Positions 34,922 through 43,736 of a stretch of DNA of 54,139 nt are shown here, piece by piece. This stretch comes from Meridianimarinicoccus zhengii (GTDB lineage Bacteria > Pseudomonadota > Alphaproteobacteria > Rhodobacterales > Rhodobacteraceae): contig NZ_QDFI01000023.1 in NCBI RefSeq assembly GCF_003254465.1, positions 1 to 54,139 of the forward strand, written 5' to 3'. The stretch's first letter is position 1, and every line of letters begins with the position of its first letter. The notes beneath the pieces are model-generated. The model was not told the origin of the DNA and did no database searches. It saw only the letters and a program-made list of their open reading frames with translations. A program made the translations under genes and the position numbers.

Positions 34922-35536
34922 ATGAAACGTCTTGCCATCACGATCGCATTTGTCGCCACCATGACGCTGGCCGGTGCCGCGGGCGCCGCGACGATCGTTT
35001 CGAACGAAATCGATGCGCCGGGCGGCGACTATTCCAACAGCCACGCGAACCCCACGGCATTCGCGCAGGACGTGGCGCTTGTCACAGGCGCGCAGAACCG
35101 CAAGCCGGATGTCGACTGGCTTCTGTTCGACGGCTTCGCGCCGGGCACGGAGCGGCTGGAATTCACCTTCACGAATCCCGGCGGCGGCTGGGGAGGGCTG
35201 AACCTGCGGCTCAAGGAAGAAGCGTTCAAGAACGTCAATGACTGGTGGCCGCTGCTCGACAGTTGGTCGATCAGCAACGTGACCGACGCGCGGTCCGTGA
35301 CGGTGTCGTATGTCCTGAACGGATATACCGGCCCGATCTACGCGGCACTGGATTTCTACAAGGACAACGATTTCGGAAACGGCAACGGGCTCCAGTACAG
35401 CGTCGCACGCATCGGCGGGGTCTATCAGCCCGAAACGGGCGCCGCGCCGGCCGCTGTGCCGCTGCCTGCGGCGGGTGTGCTTGGGCTTGCCGGGCTGGCC
35501 GCATTGGCGGCGCTGCGGGCCCGCCGCCGGGCCTGA
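34922..35536 (+). CDS. VPLPA-CTERM sorting-domain protein
   Basis: The 204-residue exported protein has a signal peptide (MKRLAITIAFVATMTLAGAA) and a C-terminal sorting tail: VPLPAAG, a hydrophobic helix (VLGLAGLAALAAL) and a basic end (RARRRA). That is the VPLPA version of PEP-CTERM seen in Rhodobacterales, where a membrane enzyme trims and sorts the protein to the cell surface or matrix. The mature part (about 24-180) is a Gly/Asn/Asp-rich beta-like domain of unknown function. Start 34922 has GGAGGG seven bases upstream. It is followed by a terminator and probably forms its own unit. Confidence 0.88.
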   Translation: MKRLAITIAFVATMTLAGAAGAATIVSNEIDAPGGDYSNSHANPTAFAQDVALVTGAQNRKPDVDWLLFDGFAPGTERLEFTFTNPGGGWGGLNLRLKEEAFKNVNDWWPLLDSWSISNVTDARSVTVSYVLNGYTGPIYAALDFYKDNDFGNGNGLQYSVARIGGVYQPETGAAPAAVPLPAAGVLGLAGLAALAALRARRRA

Positions 35537-35560
35537 CCCATCTTTCCGCGGGGGTCGTTC

Positions 35561-35591
35561 AAGGCCGCGCCTGTCAAAGGGCGCGGCTTTT
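35561..35591 (+). terminator. Rho-independent terminator after the VPLPA-CTERM gene
   Basis: GCCGCGCC (35564-35571) pairs with GGCGCGGC (35580-35587) around an 8-nt loop and is followed by TTTT. The flanking AAG of the 5' arm can extend the stem. It lies 25 nt after the stop. Confidence 0.8.
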
Positions 35592-35998
35592 CGCGTGCTG
35601 GGGCAAGTACATGGCCCCGCGACTCATGTTAGCGCCCAGCATCAAGCTTCTTCTTGCCATCCTGCCAAGCGACCCCACGGGGGGCGGCGATTTTGTCACA
35701 CCGCACCGAGCGCACCTGCCGCGCATTTTCGCGGTATGGATCCGGTGCGCTTGGGCCAGGCGCGCAGGGACAAGGGACGGAAATTCTTGCACATTTCATC
35801 GGCAGTCACGGAAGTTTACGGATTTTCCATGGCGTGGGAAAAGATGTTTACAGAAAAGCCGCGCCATTCCCTAGGGTTATTCCGTGATTTTCCAAAGATG
35901 GTATTGTTGCCGCGGGAGCACTGGCCCCCGCTGCGCAGCCATCTTCGCCTGCCCGGGTGCCGAACAACGCAAGTTGACACAAGGACGGGAGGACTCAG
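35592..35998. other. Long leader region of acs with nested inverted repeats
   Basis: This gene-free stretch holds the acs promoter. AGCGCACC and GGTGCGCT are separated by 27 nt that contain an inner CCGCG/CGCGG pair (about 35709-35751), so a two-tier stem can form. Two copies of ATTTTCCA (35822 and 35887), each after a CG-rich half-site, are possible regulator sites. I see no match to a known riboswitch and no convincing -35/-10 pair. Confidence 0.45.
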
Positions 35999-37966
35999 AT
36001 GACGAGTCAGACAGAGGGCGCTGCACGCACCTATCCGCCGAGCGCGGACTTCGCAGCGAACGCGCATATCGATGCCGCCACATACGACGACATGTACGCC
36101 GCATCGCTCGCCGACCCTGAGGCGTTCTGGGGCGAGCATGGCAAGATGCTCGACTGGATCAAACCCTATGGCAAGGTCAAGGACGTCAACTTTGCGCTCG
36201 ACGACCTGCACATCCGCTGGTTCGAGGACGGAACGCTGAACGTCTGCGCGAACTGCGTCGACCGGCACCTTGCGACCCGGGGCGACCAGACCGCGATCAT
36301 CTTCGAACCCGACAATCCGGACGAACCCGCCAAGCACATCACCTACAAGCAGCTTCACGTCGAAGTCTGCAAGATGGCCAACATTCTCGAAGGTCTCGGC
36401 GTGCGCAAGGGCGACCGCGTGGTGCTGTACCTGCCGATGATCCCGGAAGCCGCCTATGCGATGCTGGCCTGCGCGCGGATCGGCGCCGTGCATTCCATCG
36501 TCTTCGCGGGCTTTTCGCCCGACGCACTGTCGGCCCGGATCAACGGCTGCGACGCCAAGCTTGTCATCACCGCCGATTACGCCCCCCGCGGCGGCCGCAA
36601 CACGCCACTGAAATCCAATGCCGATGCGGCGCTGCTGCACTGCAAGGACACGGTCAAGTGTCTGGTGGTCAAACGTACCGGCGGCCAGACGACCTGGATC
36701 GACGGGCGCGATTTCGACTATGCCGAGCTGCATGCGGAGGCCGACGACACGGCCCGCGCGGTTGAGGTGAACGCTGAGGACCCGCTGTTCATCCTCTATA
36801 CGTCCGGCTCGACCGGCCAGCCCAAGGGTGTGGTGCACAGCTCTGGCGGCTATCTGCTCTATGCCGCGATGACCCACAAGTTCACATTCGATTACAAGGA
36901 CGGCGACATCTTCTGGTGCACCGCCGACGTCGGCTGGGTCACGGGGCACAGCTACATCGTCTACGGGCCGCTTGCGAACGGTGCCACGACGGTCATGTTC
37001 GAAGGCGTGCCGACATACCCGGACGCCAGCCGCTTCTGGCAGGTCTGCGAGAAGCACAAGGTCAACCAGTTCTACACCGCCCCGACCGCGATCCGGGCGC
37101 TGATGGGCAAGGGCACGGAGTTCGTCGAGAAGGCCGACCTGTCGTCCCTGCGCATCCTCGGCACCGTCGGCGAACCGATCAACCCGGAAGCGTGGAACTG
37201 GTATAACGACAATGTCGGCAAGGGCCGCTGCCCGATCGTTGACACGTGGTGGCAGACCGAAACCGGTGGCCACCTGATGACCCCCCTGCCCGGCGCACAT
37301 GCGACCAAGCCGGGGGCCGCGATGAAGCCCTTCTTCGGCATCGAGCCCGTCGTTCTCGACCCGCAATCGGGCGAGGAGATCCACGACAATCCGACCGAGG
37401 GCGTTCTGTGCATCAAGGACAGCTGGCCGGGGCAGATGCGCACCGTCTGGGGCGACCATGAGCGGTTCGGCAAGACCTACTTCTCGGACTACAAGGGCTA
37501 CTACTTCACCGGCGACGGCTGCCGCCGCGATGCGGATGGCGATTACTGGATCACGGGGCGGGTCGATGACGTCATCAACGTGTCCGGCCACCGCATGGGC
37601 ACCGCGGAAGTCGAAAGCGCGCTCGTGGCCCATGCCAAGGTGGCCGAGGCCGCGGTGGTGGGCTATCCGCACGCGGTCAAGGGCCAGGGCATCTATTGCT
37701 ACGTCACGCTGATGAACGGCGAGGAGCCGTCGGACGAATTGCGCACCGAGCTGCGCAACTGGGTCCGCAACGAGATCGGCCCGATCGCCAGCCCGGACCT
37801 GATCCAGTGGGCGCCGGGCCTGCCCAAGACCCGTTCGGGCAAGATCATGCGCCGTATCCTGCGCAAGATCGCGGAAAACGACTTTGGCAGCCTTGGCGAC
37901 ACGTCTACGCTGGCCGAGCCCGCGGTGGTTGACGACCTGATCGAAAACCGCATGAACCGGGCCTGA
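35999..37966 (+). CDS. acs: Acetate--CoA ligase (acetyl-CoA synthetase)
   Basis: Acs activates acetate to acetyl-CoA through acetyl-AMP. The 655-residue length is typical. Visible motifs are the AMP-binding loop [37 protein letters not shown], the hinge region [16 protein letters not shown] and Lys615 in [13 protein letters not shown], the lysine whose acetylation by Pat-type enzymes switches the enzyme off. The start follows GGGAGGA. It heads a run of acetate-related genes: adk, which recycles the AMP made by Acs, then a VC_2705-type symporter pair and its regulators. Confidence 0.97.
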   Translation: MTSQTEGAARTYPPSADFAANAHIDAATYDDMYAASLADPEAFWGEHGKMLDWIKPYGKVKDVNFALDDLHIRWFEDGTLNVCANCVDRHLATRGDQTAIIFEPDNPDEPAKHITYKQLHVEVCKMANILEGLGVRKGDRVVLYLPMIPEAAYAMLACARIGAVHSIVFAGFSPDALSARINGCDAKLVITADYAPRGGRNTPLKSNADAALLHCKDTVKCLVVKRTGGQTTWIDGRDFDYAELHAEADDTARAVEVNAEDPLFILYTSGSTGQPKGVVHSSGGYLLYAAMTHKFTFDYKDGDIFWCTADVGWVTGHSYIVYGPLANGATTVMFEGVPTYPDASRFWQVCEKHKVNQFYTAPTAIRALMGKGTEFVEKADLSSLRILGTVGEPINPEAWNWYNDNVGKGRCPIVDTWWQTETGGHLMTPLPGAHATKPGAAMKPFFGIEPVVLDPQSGEEIHDNPTEGVLCIKDSWPGQMRTVWGDHERFGKTYFSDYKGYYFTGDGCRRDADGDYWITGRVDDVINVSGHRMGTAEVESALVAHAKVAEAAVVGYPHAVKGQGIYCYVTLMNGEEPSDELRTELRNWVRNEIGPIASPDLIQWAPGLPKTRSGKIMRRILRKIAENDFGSLGDTSTLAEPAVVDDLIENRMNRA

Positions 37967-37988
37967 GACCATGGACGGAGTGAACCAC

Positions 37989-38660
37989 GTGACGACAACA
38001 CCCGCAGTGCTGATCCTGCTGGGGCCTCCGGGCGCCGGCAAGGGCACCCAGGCACGGATGCTCGAAGAGAAATACGGCCTTGTGCAACTGTCCACCGGCG
38101 ACCTGCTGCGCGCGGCCGTGGCCGCAGGCACCGATGCCGGACAGGCCGCAAAGGCGGTGATGGACTCCGGGGGGCTCGTATCCGACGACATCGTGCTCGC
38201 CATTCTCCGCGACCGCATGGCCGATCCGGACACACAGGCCGGCGTGATCCTCGACGGGTTTCCGCGCACAACCGGTCAGGCCGAGGCATTGGATGCACTT
38301 CTGGCCGAGAGCGGCCAGAAGATCGACGCCGCCGTGTCGCTCGAAGTCGAGGACGAGGCGATGGTGGAACGGGTCTCCGGCCGCTACACCTGCGCGAAGT
38401 GCGGCGAGGGCTATCACGACACGTTCAAGCGGCCCAAGGTCGAGGGCGTGTGTGACAAGTGCGGCGGCACCGAGATGAAGCGCCGTGCCGACGACAATGC
38501 CGAGACGGTCCGGTCGCGGCTTGATGCATATCATGCACAAACCGCACCACTGATCGGATACTACGACAGCCGCGGCGTTCTCCGGCATGTCGATGCCATG
38601 GCCGATATCGGCGATGTCGCCGACGCGCTGGGTCGGATCGTGGAAAGCGTCCGGCACTGA
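37989..38660 (+). CDS. adk: Adenylate kinase with zinc-binding LID
   Basis: Adenylate kinase interconverts 2 ADP with ATP and AMP. The P-loop is LLGPPGAGKGTQ, the NMP site has LSTGDLLRAA and LDGFPRT, and the long-form LID carries a four-cysteine zinc knuckle (CAKCGEGYHD and CDKCGG). I prefer the GTG at 37989 because GGAG lies eight bases upstream; the ATG at 37971 adds six residues and has a weak ribosome site. Placement between acs and the symporter genes is sensible, since Acs releases AMP. This may be a second adk, as the usual copy sits in the ribosomal protein operon. Confidence 0.94.
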   Translation: MTTTPAVLILLGPPGAGKGTQARMLEEKYGLVQLSTGDLLRAAVAAGTDAGQAAKAVMDSGGLVSDDIVLAILRDRMADPDTQAGVILDGFPRTTGQAEALDALLAESGQKIDAAVSLEVEDEAMVERVSGRYTCAKCGEGYHDTFKRPKVEGVCDKCGGTEMKRRADDNAETVRSRLDAYHAQTAPLIGYYDSRGVLRHVDAMADIGDVADALGRIVESVRH

Positions 38661-38778
38661 AACCTTCGGTGCCCGGAGGGAGGGCGCCGATGATACGACC
38701 ACCCGCAGAAGGCAAGGGCACGGAACCACGCGGTTCCGTGAACGGAGATCTGCACCATCAAAAAAGGGAGCGACCGCA

Positions 38779-39036
38779 ATGGCGGACAATTCTTCGAACA
38801 ACGAATATTGGGCGGCCAATATTCGGATCATCAAGATATGCCTCGTGATCTGGGCACTGGTGTCCTTCGGGTTCGGCATCCTGCTGCGCCCGCTGCTGAT
38901 GGGCATCCCCGTCGGCGGGACCGATCTGGGCTTCTGGTTCGCCCAGCAGGGTTCGATCCTCGTCTTCCTCGCGCTGATCTTCTTCTACGCGTGGTACGTG
39001 AACCGGCTCGACAAGAAATTCGGCGTCGAAGAATAA
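38779..39036 (+). CDS. DUF4212 small subunit of a sodium/solute symporter
   Basis: The 85-residue protein has two membrane helices (IIKICLVIWALVSFGFGILL and GSILVFLALIFFYAWYV) separated by a GIPVGGTDLGFWFAQQGS loop, the pattern of DUF4212. This family always precedes VC_2705-type symporters, much as YjcH accompanies the acetate permease YjcG/ActP. It starts after an AGGGAG site and ends 15 nt before the symporter gene. Confidence 0.9.
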   Translation: MADNSSNNEYWAANIRIIKICLVIWALVSFGFGILLRPLLMGIPVGGTDLGFWFAQQGSILVFLALIFFYAWYVNRLDKKFGVEE

Positions 39037-39051
39037 GGGACCCAGGGACCA

Positions 39052-40833
39052 ATGGATCAGTTTACACTCAACCTGCTGTTCGTGGGCGCGTCATTCGCGC
39101 TCTACATCGGCATCGCGATCTGGGCCCGCGCAGGGTCCACGTCTGAATTCTACGCCGCCGGGCGCGGCGTGCACCCCATCACCAACGGGATGGCCACGGC
39201 TGCGGACTGGATGTCCGCGGCGTCCTTCATCTCGATGGCGGGTCTTCTCGCCTTTGGCGGCTATGCGACATCGTCCTACCTGATGGGCTGGACAGGCGGC
39301 TACGTGCTGCTGGCGCTTCTGCTCGCGCCATATCTGCGCAAGTTCGGCAAGTTCACCGTGCCAGAATTCATCGGTGACCGGTTCTACAGCCCGACCGCGC
39401 GCATGGTTGCCGTGGCAGCGCTCATCATCGCATCGATCACCTATGTGATCGGGCAGATGACCGGCGTGGGCGTGGCGTTCTCGCGCTTTCTCGAGGTCGA
39501 CAACACCACTGGCCTGCTGATCGGCGCGGCCATCGTGTTCTTCTACGCCGTGCTTGGCGGCATGAAGGGCGTGACCTACACGCAGGTGGCACAATACTGC
39601 GTGCTCATCACCGCCTACACGATCCCGGCGATCTTCATCTCGCTGCAACTGACCGGCAACCCGCTGCCGTGGCTCGGACTGTTCGGTGAGCATTCCGCGT
39701 CCGGTGCGCCTCTGCTGGCCCGTCTTGACGACGTGGTGACGGATCTCGGCTTCAACGAATACACGCTTCAGGACGGCACGCCGTCGGCGGTCATCAACAT
39801 GGTGCTGTTCACCCTGTCGCTGATGATCGGCACGGCGGGCCTGCCCCACGTGATCATCCGGTTCTTCACCGTGCCCCGCGTTGCGGATGCACGCTGGTCG
39901 GCCGGCTGGGCACTTGTGTTCATCGCGCTGCTGTACCTGACGGCGCCGGCCGTGGGCGCCATGGCGCGGCTCAATCTGATCGACACGGTCTATCCCAACG
40001 GCGTCGCGGAAGAACCGATCGAGTACGAAGCGCGCCCCGACTGGATGCGCAACTGGGAAGTCACCGGTCTGCTCGGCTTCGAGGACAAGAACGGCGACGG
40101 CCGCATCCAGTGGTACAACGACCGAAATGCCGAGTTCCAGGCTTCGGTCGCCGACCGCGGCTGGGAAGGGTCGGAACTGACCGTGAACAACGACATCCTC
40201 GTGCTGGCCAACCCGGAAATCGCGCAGCTTCCCGGCTGGGTAATCGGCCTCGTGGCCGCGGGCGGTCTTGCCGCGGCGTTGTCCACGGCGGCAGGTCTTC
40301 TGCTGGCGATCTCGTCCTCGGTCAGTCATGACCTGTTCAAGGGCCAGCTCACCCCGAACATGAGCGAAAAGGCCGAACTTCGGGTCGCCCGCGGATCCAT
40401 GGCCGTGGCGATCGCCGTGGCCACATATCTGGGCCTGAATCCTCCGGGCTTTGCGGCGCAGACGGTCGCGTTGGCCTTCGGCCTTGCGGCATCGTCGATC
40501 TTCCCGGCGCTGATGATGGGCATCTTCTTCAAGCGCATCAACAACTACGGTGCGGTTGCGGGCATGCTGACCGGCCTGATCTTCACGCTGGTCTACATCT
40601 TCATGCACAAGGGCTGGTTCTTCATCCCGGGCACCAACCAGTTCCCGGACACGATTCAGGGCTCGCTTTTGGGTATCCAGTCCACCGCCATCGGGTCGGT
40701 GGGTGCCGTCCTGAACTTCATCGTGGCCTACTTCGTGTCCAACGCGACCGAAGAACCGCCGCAGGACATCCAGGACCTCGTGGAAAGCATCCGCATTCCC
40801 AAGGGGGCCGGTGCCGCTGCTGCGGATCACTGA
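39052..40833 (+). CDS. VC_2705-family sodium:solute symporter (probable acetate/short-chain acid permease)
   Basis: The 593-residue membrane protein belongs to the sodium:solute symporter superfamily, in the branch related to acetate permease ActP. Motifs include MATAADWMSAASFISMAGLLAF, YAVLGGMKGVTYTQVAQY and GLAAALSTAAGLLLAISSSVSHD. A hydrophilic insert (about 320-400, with a DKNGDGRIQWYND EF-hand-like loop) may bind Ca2+. With the adjacent acs it implies uptake and activation of acetate or a similar acid. It is followed by two strong hairpins. Confidence 0.92.
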   Translation: MDQFTLNLLFVGASFALYIGIAIWARAGSTSEFYAAGRGVHPITNGMATAADWMSAASFISMAGLLAFGGYATSSYLMGWTGGYVLLALLLAPYLRKFGKFTVPEFIGDRFYSPTARMVAVAALIIASITYVIGQMTGVGVAFSRFLEVDNTTGLLIGAAIVFFYAVLGGMKGVTYTQVAQYCVLITAYTIPAIFISLQLTGNPLPWLGLFGEHSASGAPLLARLDDVVTDLGFNEYTLQDGTPSAVINMVLFTLSLMIGTAGLPHVIIRFFTVPRVADARWSAGWALVFIALLYLTAPAVGAMARLNLIDTVYPNGVAEEPIEYEARPDWMRNWEVTGLLGFEDKNGDGRIQWYNDRNAEFQASVADRGWEGSELTVNNDILVLANPEIAQLPGWVIGLVAAGGLAAALSTAAGLLLAISSSVSHDLFKGQLTPNMSEKAELRVARGSMAVAIAVATYLGLNPPGFAAQTVALAFGLAASSIFPALMMGIFFKRINNYGAVAGMLTGLIFTLVYIFMHKGWFFIPGTNQFPDTIQGSLLGIQSTAIGSVGAVLNFIVAYFVSNATEEPPQDIQDLVESIRIPKGAGAAAADH

Positions 40834-40842
40834 CCCCCGGTT

Positions 40843-40912
40843 CCGGCAGGCCGCCCCCCGGCCTGCCGGTTCCCAGAAGATCCGGATGCGCGGCACGATT
40901 GCCGCGCATCCG
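40843..40912 (+). repeat. Two tandem strong hairpins between symporter and DUF294 genes
   Basis: The first stem is CCGGCAGGCC/GGCCTGCCGG (40843-40852 and 40860-40869). The second is CGGATGCGCGGCA/TGCCGCGCATCCG (40883-40895 and 40900-40912), a perfect 13-bp stem with a 4-nt loop. Neither has a T run. They probably protect the 3' end of the symporter mRNA or partially terminate, so that the downstream regulators are made at a lower level. Confidence 0.7.
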
Positions 40913-40941
40913 CCATTTTCCCGAAGCGTGCGGAGCACAGC

Positions 40942-42765
40942 ATGGATCACGACCCCGACCCGATCCGTGATTTCCTGACCTCGGTCCATCCCTACGACAC
41001 ACTTCCCCTTGACGAGCTTCACGCCGTCATCGACCGGATGCGCGATGCGAACTTCGAGCCGGGTGAGGCGATATACCAAGTCGGTGACACGCTCGAAGGT
41101 CTGTGCCTCGTGATGTCCGGTTCGGTCGAGGTCCGGGACCCTTCCGGTTCGCAACTGTCACTGTTGGGGCCGCGCAATTCCTTCGGCGAACGTGGATTGC
41201 TGCGCAGCGGCACCGCTGTCACGTCGGCCTTCGCGGCGGCGCGCTCGCGCATCCTGATCCTGCCAAGGGCCGAATTCGACCGGTTGCGCGACACCCATGG
41301 CAGTTTCGCGAAGTTCTTCGACCGCAGCGGTCCCGAGCGGCACCGCGCGCTGTCCCTGGCCACGACGCAGGTGTCCAACCTGCTCACCGGCCCGCCCATT
41401 TCCTGTCCGCCCGACACGACCATCCGGGATGCAGCCCGCCAGATGCGCGCGCGCAACATATCGAGCCTCGCCGTGGTGGAAGACGGCGCACTGCGCGGCA
41501 TCGTCACGACAACCGATCTGTCGCACCGGGTCGTGGCCGAGGCGATCGACGGCGCCCTGCCCGTCACGACCATCATGACGCCCGATCCGATCACCCTGCC
41601 GCCCGATGCGCTCGCCTCGGACGTGCTGCACATAATGCACGAACGCCATATCGGCCACCTGCCGATCAGCGAGCATGGCAAGCTGATCGGCATGGTCACG
41701 CAGACCGACCTGACACGCCTCCAGGCGGTCACGTCCGCGCAGTTCGTCAGCGACATCGCCCATGCCCGGACGCCCGAAGGCATGTCGCGCACCACGGCGC
41801 AGATCCCGCAACTCCTCGTCCAGCTCGTGGCCAGCGGCAACCGGCACGAGGTCGTCACGCGGCTGATCACCGATATCGCCGATGCCGCAACCCGTCGGCT
41901 GCTGAAGCTGGCGGAGGACAAGCTGGGCCCGCCGCCGGTTCCCTATGCGTGGCTGGCCTGCGGCAGCCAGGGCCGGCGCGAACAGACCGGCGTCAGCGAC
42001 CAAGACAACTGCATCATCATCGACGACCGCGCGGCCGACGGCGACATGGCCTATTTCGAGCGGCTCGCCGATTTCGTCTGCGACGGGCTGAACACCTGCG
42101 GCTATGTCTATTGCCCCGGCGACATGATGGCCTCCAACCCGCGCTGGCGACAGCCCCTGCGCGTCTGGCGGCAGTATTTCGACGGCTGGATCGCAAAGCC
42201 CAGCCCGGAATCCCAGATGCTGGCATCTGTCATGTTCGACTTGCGCGTGATCGGCGGCACGGCGGACCTGTTCACGGGGCTCCAGCAGGACACGCTCAGG
42301 CGCGCGGCGGCCAACAGCATCTTCGTCGCGCACATGGTGTCGAACGCCATGAAGCACACGCCGCCGCTGGGCCTTTTGCGCGGGTTCGCCACGATCCGGT
42401 CCGGCGAGCACAAGAACGCCATCGACCTGAAGCATAACGGCGTCGTGCCGGTCACGGATCTCGCGCGGGTCTATGCGCTGCAAGGGCAGCTGGCGCCGGT
42501 GAACACCCGCGCGCGGCTCGACGCGGCGGCCAGGGCGAACGTCCTCAGCAAGACAGGGGCCAGCGACCTGACCGACGCCTATGACCTGATCGCGCAGACC
42601 CGGCTTGAACATCAGGCGAACCGGGTGCGCCGCGGCCTTGCGCCGGACAATTTCCTGACACCCGGCGATCTGTCGGACTTTGAGCGAAGTCATCTCCGGG
42701 ATGCCTTCGTCGTGATAAAGACACTGCAATCGGCCATCGGCCACGGGCGCGGCATGCTGGGCTAG
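40942..42765 (+). CDS. cNMP-binding / CBS / DUF294 nucleotidyltransferase-like protein
   Basis: The 607-residue cytoplasmic protein has four parts: a cyclic-nucleotide-binding fold (about 20-130, EAIYQVGDTLEGLCLVMSGSV, FGERGLL), a pair of CBS domains (about 145-265), a DUF294 nucleotidyltransferase-like core (AWLACGSQGRREQTGVSDQD, around residue 335) and a DUF294 C-terminal helical domain. The core resembles GlnD-type transferases. Homologues sit beside the acetate-permease/exonuclease genes in Pseudomonas and Vibrio. It probably senses adenine nucleotides and controls the symporter or its neighbours; the modified target is unknown. Confidence 0.9.
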   Translation: MDHDPDPIRDFLTSVHPYDTLPLDELHAVIDRMRDANFEPGEAIYQVGDTLEGLCLVMSGSVEVRDPSGSQLSLLGPRNSFGERGLLRSGTAVTSAFAAARSRILILPRAEFDRLRDTHGSFAKFFDRSGPERHRALSLATTQVSNLLTGPPISCPPDTTIRDAARQMRARNISSLAVVEDGALRGIVTTTDLSHRVVAEAIDGALPVTTIMTPDPITLPPDALASDVLHIMHERHIGHLPISEHGKLIGMVTQTDLTRLQAVTSAQFVSDIAHARTPEGMSRTTAQIPQLLVQLVASGNRHEVVTRLITDIADAATRRLLKLAEDKLGPPPVPYAWLACGSQGRREQTGVSDQDNCIIIDDRAADGDMAYFERLADFVCDGLNTCGYVYCPGDMMASNPRWRQPLRVWRQYFDGWIAKPSPESQMLASVMFDLRVIGGTADLFTGLQQDTLRRAAANSIFVAHMVSNAMKHTPPLGLLRGFATIRSGEHKNAIDLKHNGVVPVTDLARVYALQGQLAPVNTRARLDAAARANVLSKTGASDLTDAYDLIAQTRLEHQANRVRRGLAPDNFLTPGDLSDFERSHLRDAFVVIKTLQSAIGHGRGMLG

Positions 42766-42800
42766 AGCAGCCGCGACCGCCGGACAACAAGGGGGGAGCC

Positions 42801-43328
42801 ATGTTTCTGGAACTCATCGCGACATTCGTCACCGGCTTTGGCGTGGCGGGGATCGTGCTGTTGCTGAACAAGATGCTGCGCGGCCGGCTGCCGCGATGGC
42901 TCGTGCCGGCCTCGGGCGGGCTGGCGATGATCGCCTTCGCGATCTGGTCGGAATATTCATGGTACCCGCGCACCGCCGGGCAGTTGCCCGCGCCGGTCGT
43001 GGTCGCGTGGCACAACAGCGAAAGCGCGCCGTGGAAACCCTGGACCTATGCCGTGCCCCAGACCACGCGGTTCGTCGCCGTGGACACGGGCACGATCCGC
43101 ACCAATGACGCGCTGCCGGGTCAGCGGATGGTAGATCTCTACCTGATGGGCCGCTGGGCGCCCGGGCGGCAAGTCCGTGTCGTGCTGGACTGCGACGGCG
43201 CGCGCCGGGCCGACCTGATGGAAGACGTGGCGATGGACGAAAACGGCGCGGTAGACCCCGCCGCCTGGGTACAGATGGACCCGTCCGATCCGGTGCTGAC
43301 AACCGCCTGCGACGCGGAGGTGGGGTGA
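42801..43328 (+). CDS. Small membrane-anchored protein of unknown function
   Basis: The 175-residue product has two N-terminal membrane helices (LIATFVTGFGVAGIVLLLN and GGLAMIAFAIWSEYS), then a soluble domain of about 110 residues containing WKPWTYAVPQTTRFVAVDTG and a C-terminal TTACDA. I do not recognise the family. It starts after a GGGGGGAG site and overlaps the next gene by one base (TGATG), so it is co-translated with the pseudo-receiver and sensor-exonuclease genes and probably works with them at the membrane. Confidence 0.8.
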   Translation: MFLELIATFVTGFGVAGIVLLLNKMLRGRLPRWLVPASGGLAMIAFAIWSEYSWYPRTAGQLPAPVVVAWHNSESAPWKPWTYAVPQTTRFVAVDTGTIRTNDALPGQRMVDLYLMGRWAPGRQVRVVLDCDGARRADLMEDVAMDENGAVDPAAWVQMDPSDPVLTTACDAEVG

Positions 43329-43735
43329 TGCCCGGCACGTTCCGCCCCACGCAGCCCGTGGCAAGGCATACGGTGGCGATCCTCTGCGGTCCGCCGCCTC
43401 TTGCGCGTCTTTGCGAAACCACGCTTGAGCGGATGGGTCTGGCCCCGCGCCGCCTGTCCGATGGCGCCGATGCGATGCGAACACTTGAAACCGCGCCGCC
43501 GGACCTGCTGCTGGTTCTGCTGATGGGCCGTGATCCTGCCGCGCTGGCGCTGTGTCAGGCTGTCGGACAGGAACCCGCGTTTGCCGGCACCCGGCTTGTC
43601 GTCGTGCAGGACAGTGCCCGCGACATCGACCGGCGCCGCGCCCGCGCGCTGGGGGCGGATGCCGTGCTGCCGCTGCCACTCGATCCCGGCATGCTCGACC
43701 GGGCGATCCGTCCGCTTCTGGCGGTACCGGCCTGA
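43328..43735 (+). CDS. Receiver-like protein lacking the phospho-acceptor (pseudo-receiver)
   Basis: The 135-residue protein follows the response-regulator receiver pattern (HTVAILCGPPPLARLCETTLERMGL, DLLLVLLMGRDP, TRLVVVQDSARD, GADAVLPLPLDPGMLDRAI), but residues needed for phosphorylation are replaced. The acceptor Asp position is Leu (about residue 64) and the conserved Lys before Pro is Leu (about 117). It cannot be a classical phosphorylated receiver and may act as a constitutive docking partner. No output domain is attached. It sits between a membrane protein and the sensor-exonuclease and is coupled to both. Confidence 0.75.
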   Translation: MPGTFRPTQPVARHTVAILCGPPPLARLCETTLERMGLAPRRLSDGADAMRTLETAPPDLLLVLLMGRDPAALALCQAVGQEPAFAGTRLVVVQDSARDIDRRRARALGADAVLPLPLDPGMLDRAIRPLLAVPA

Positions 43736-43736
43736 C

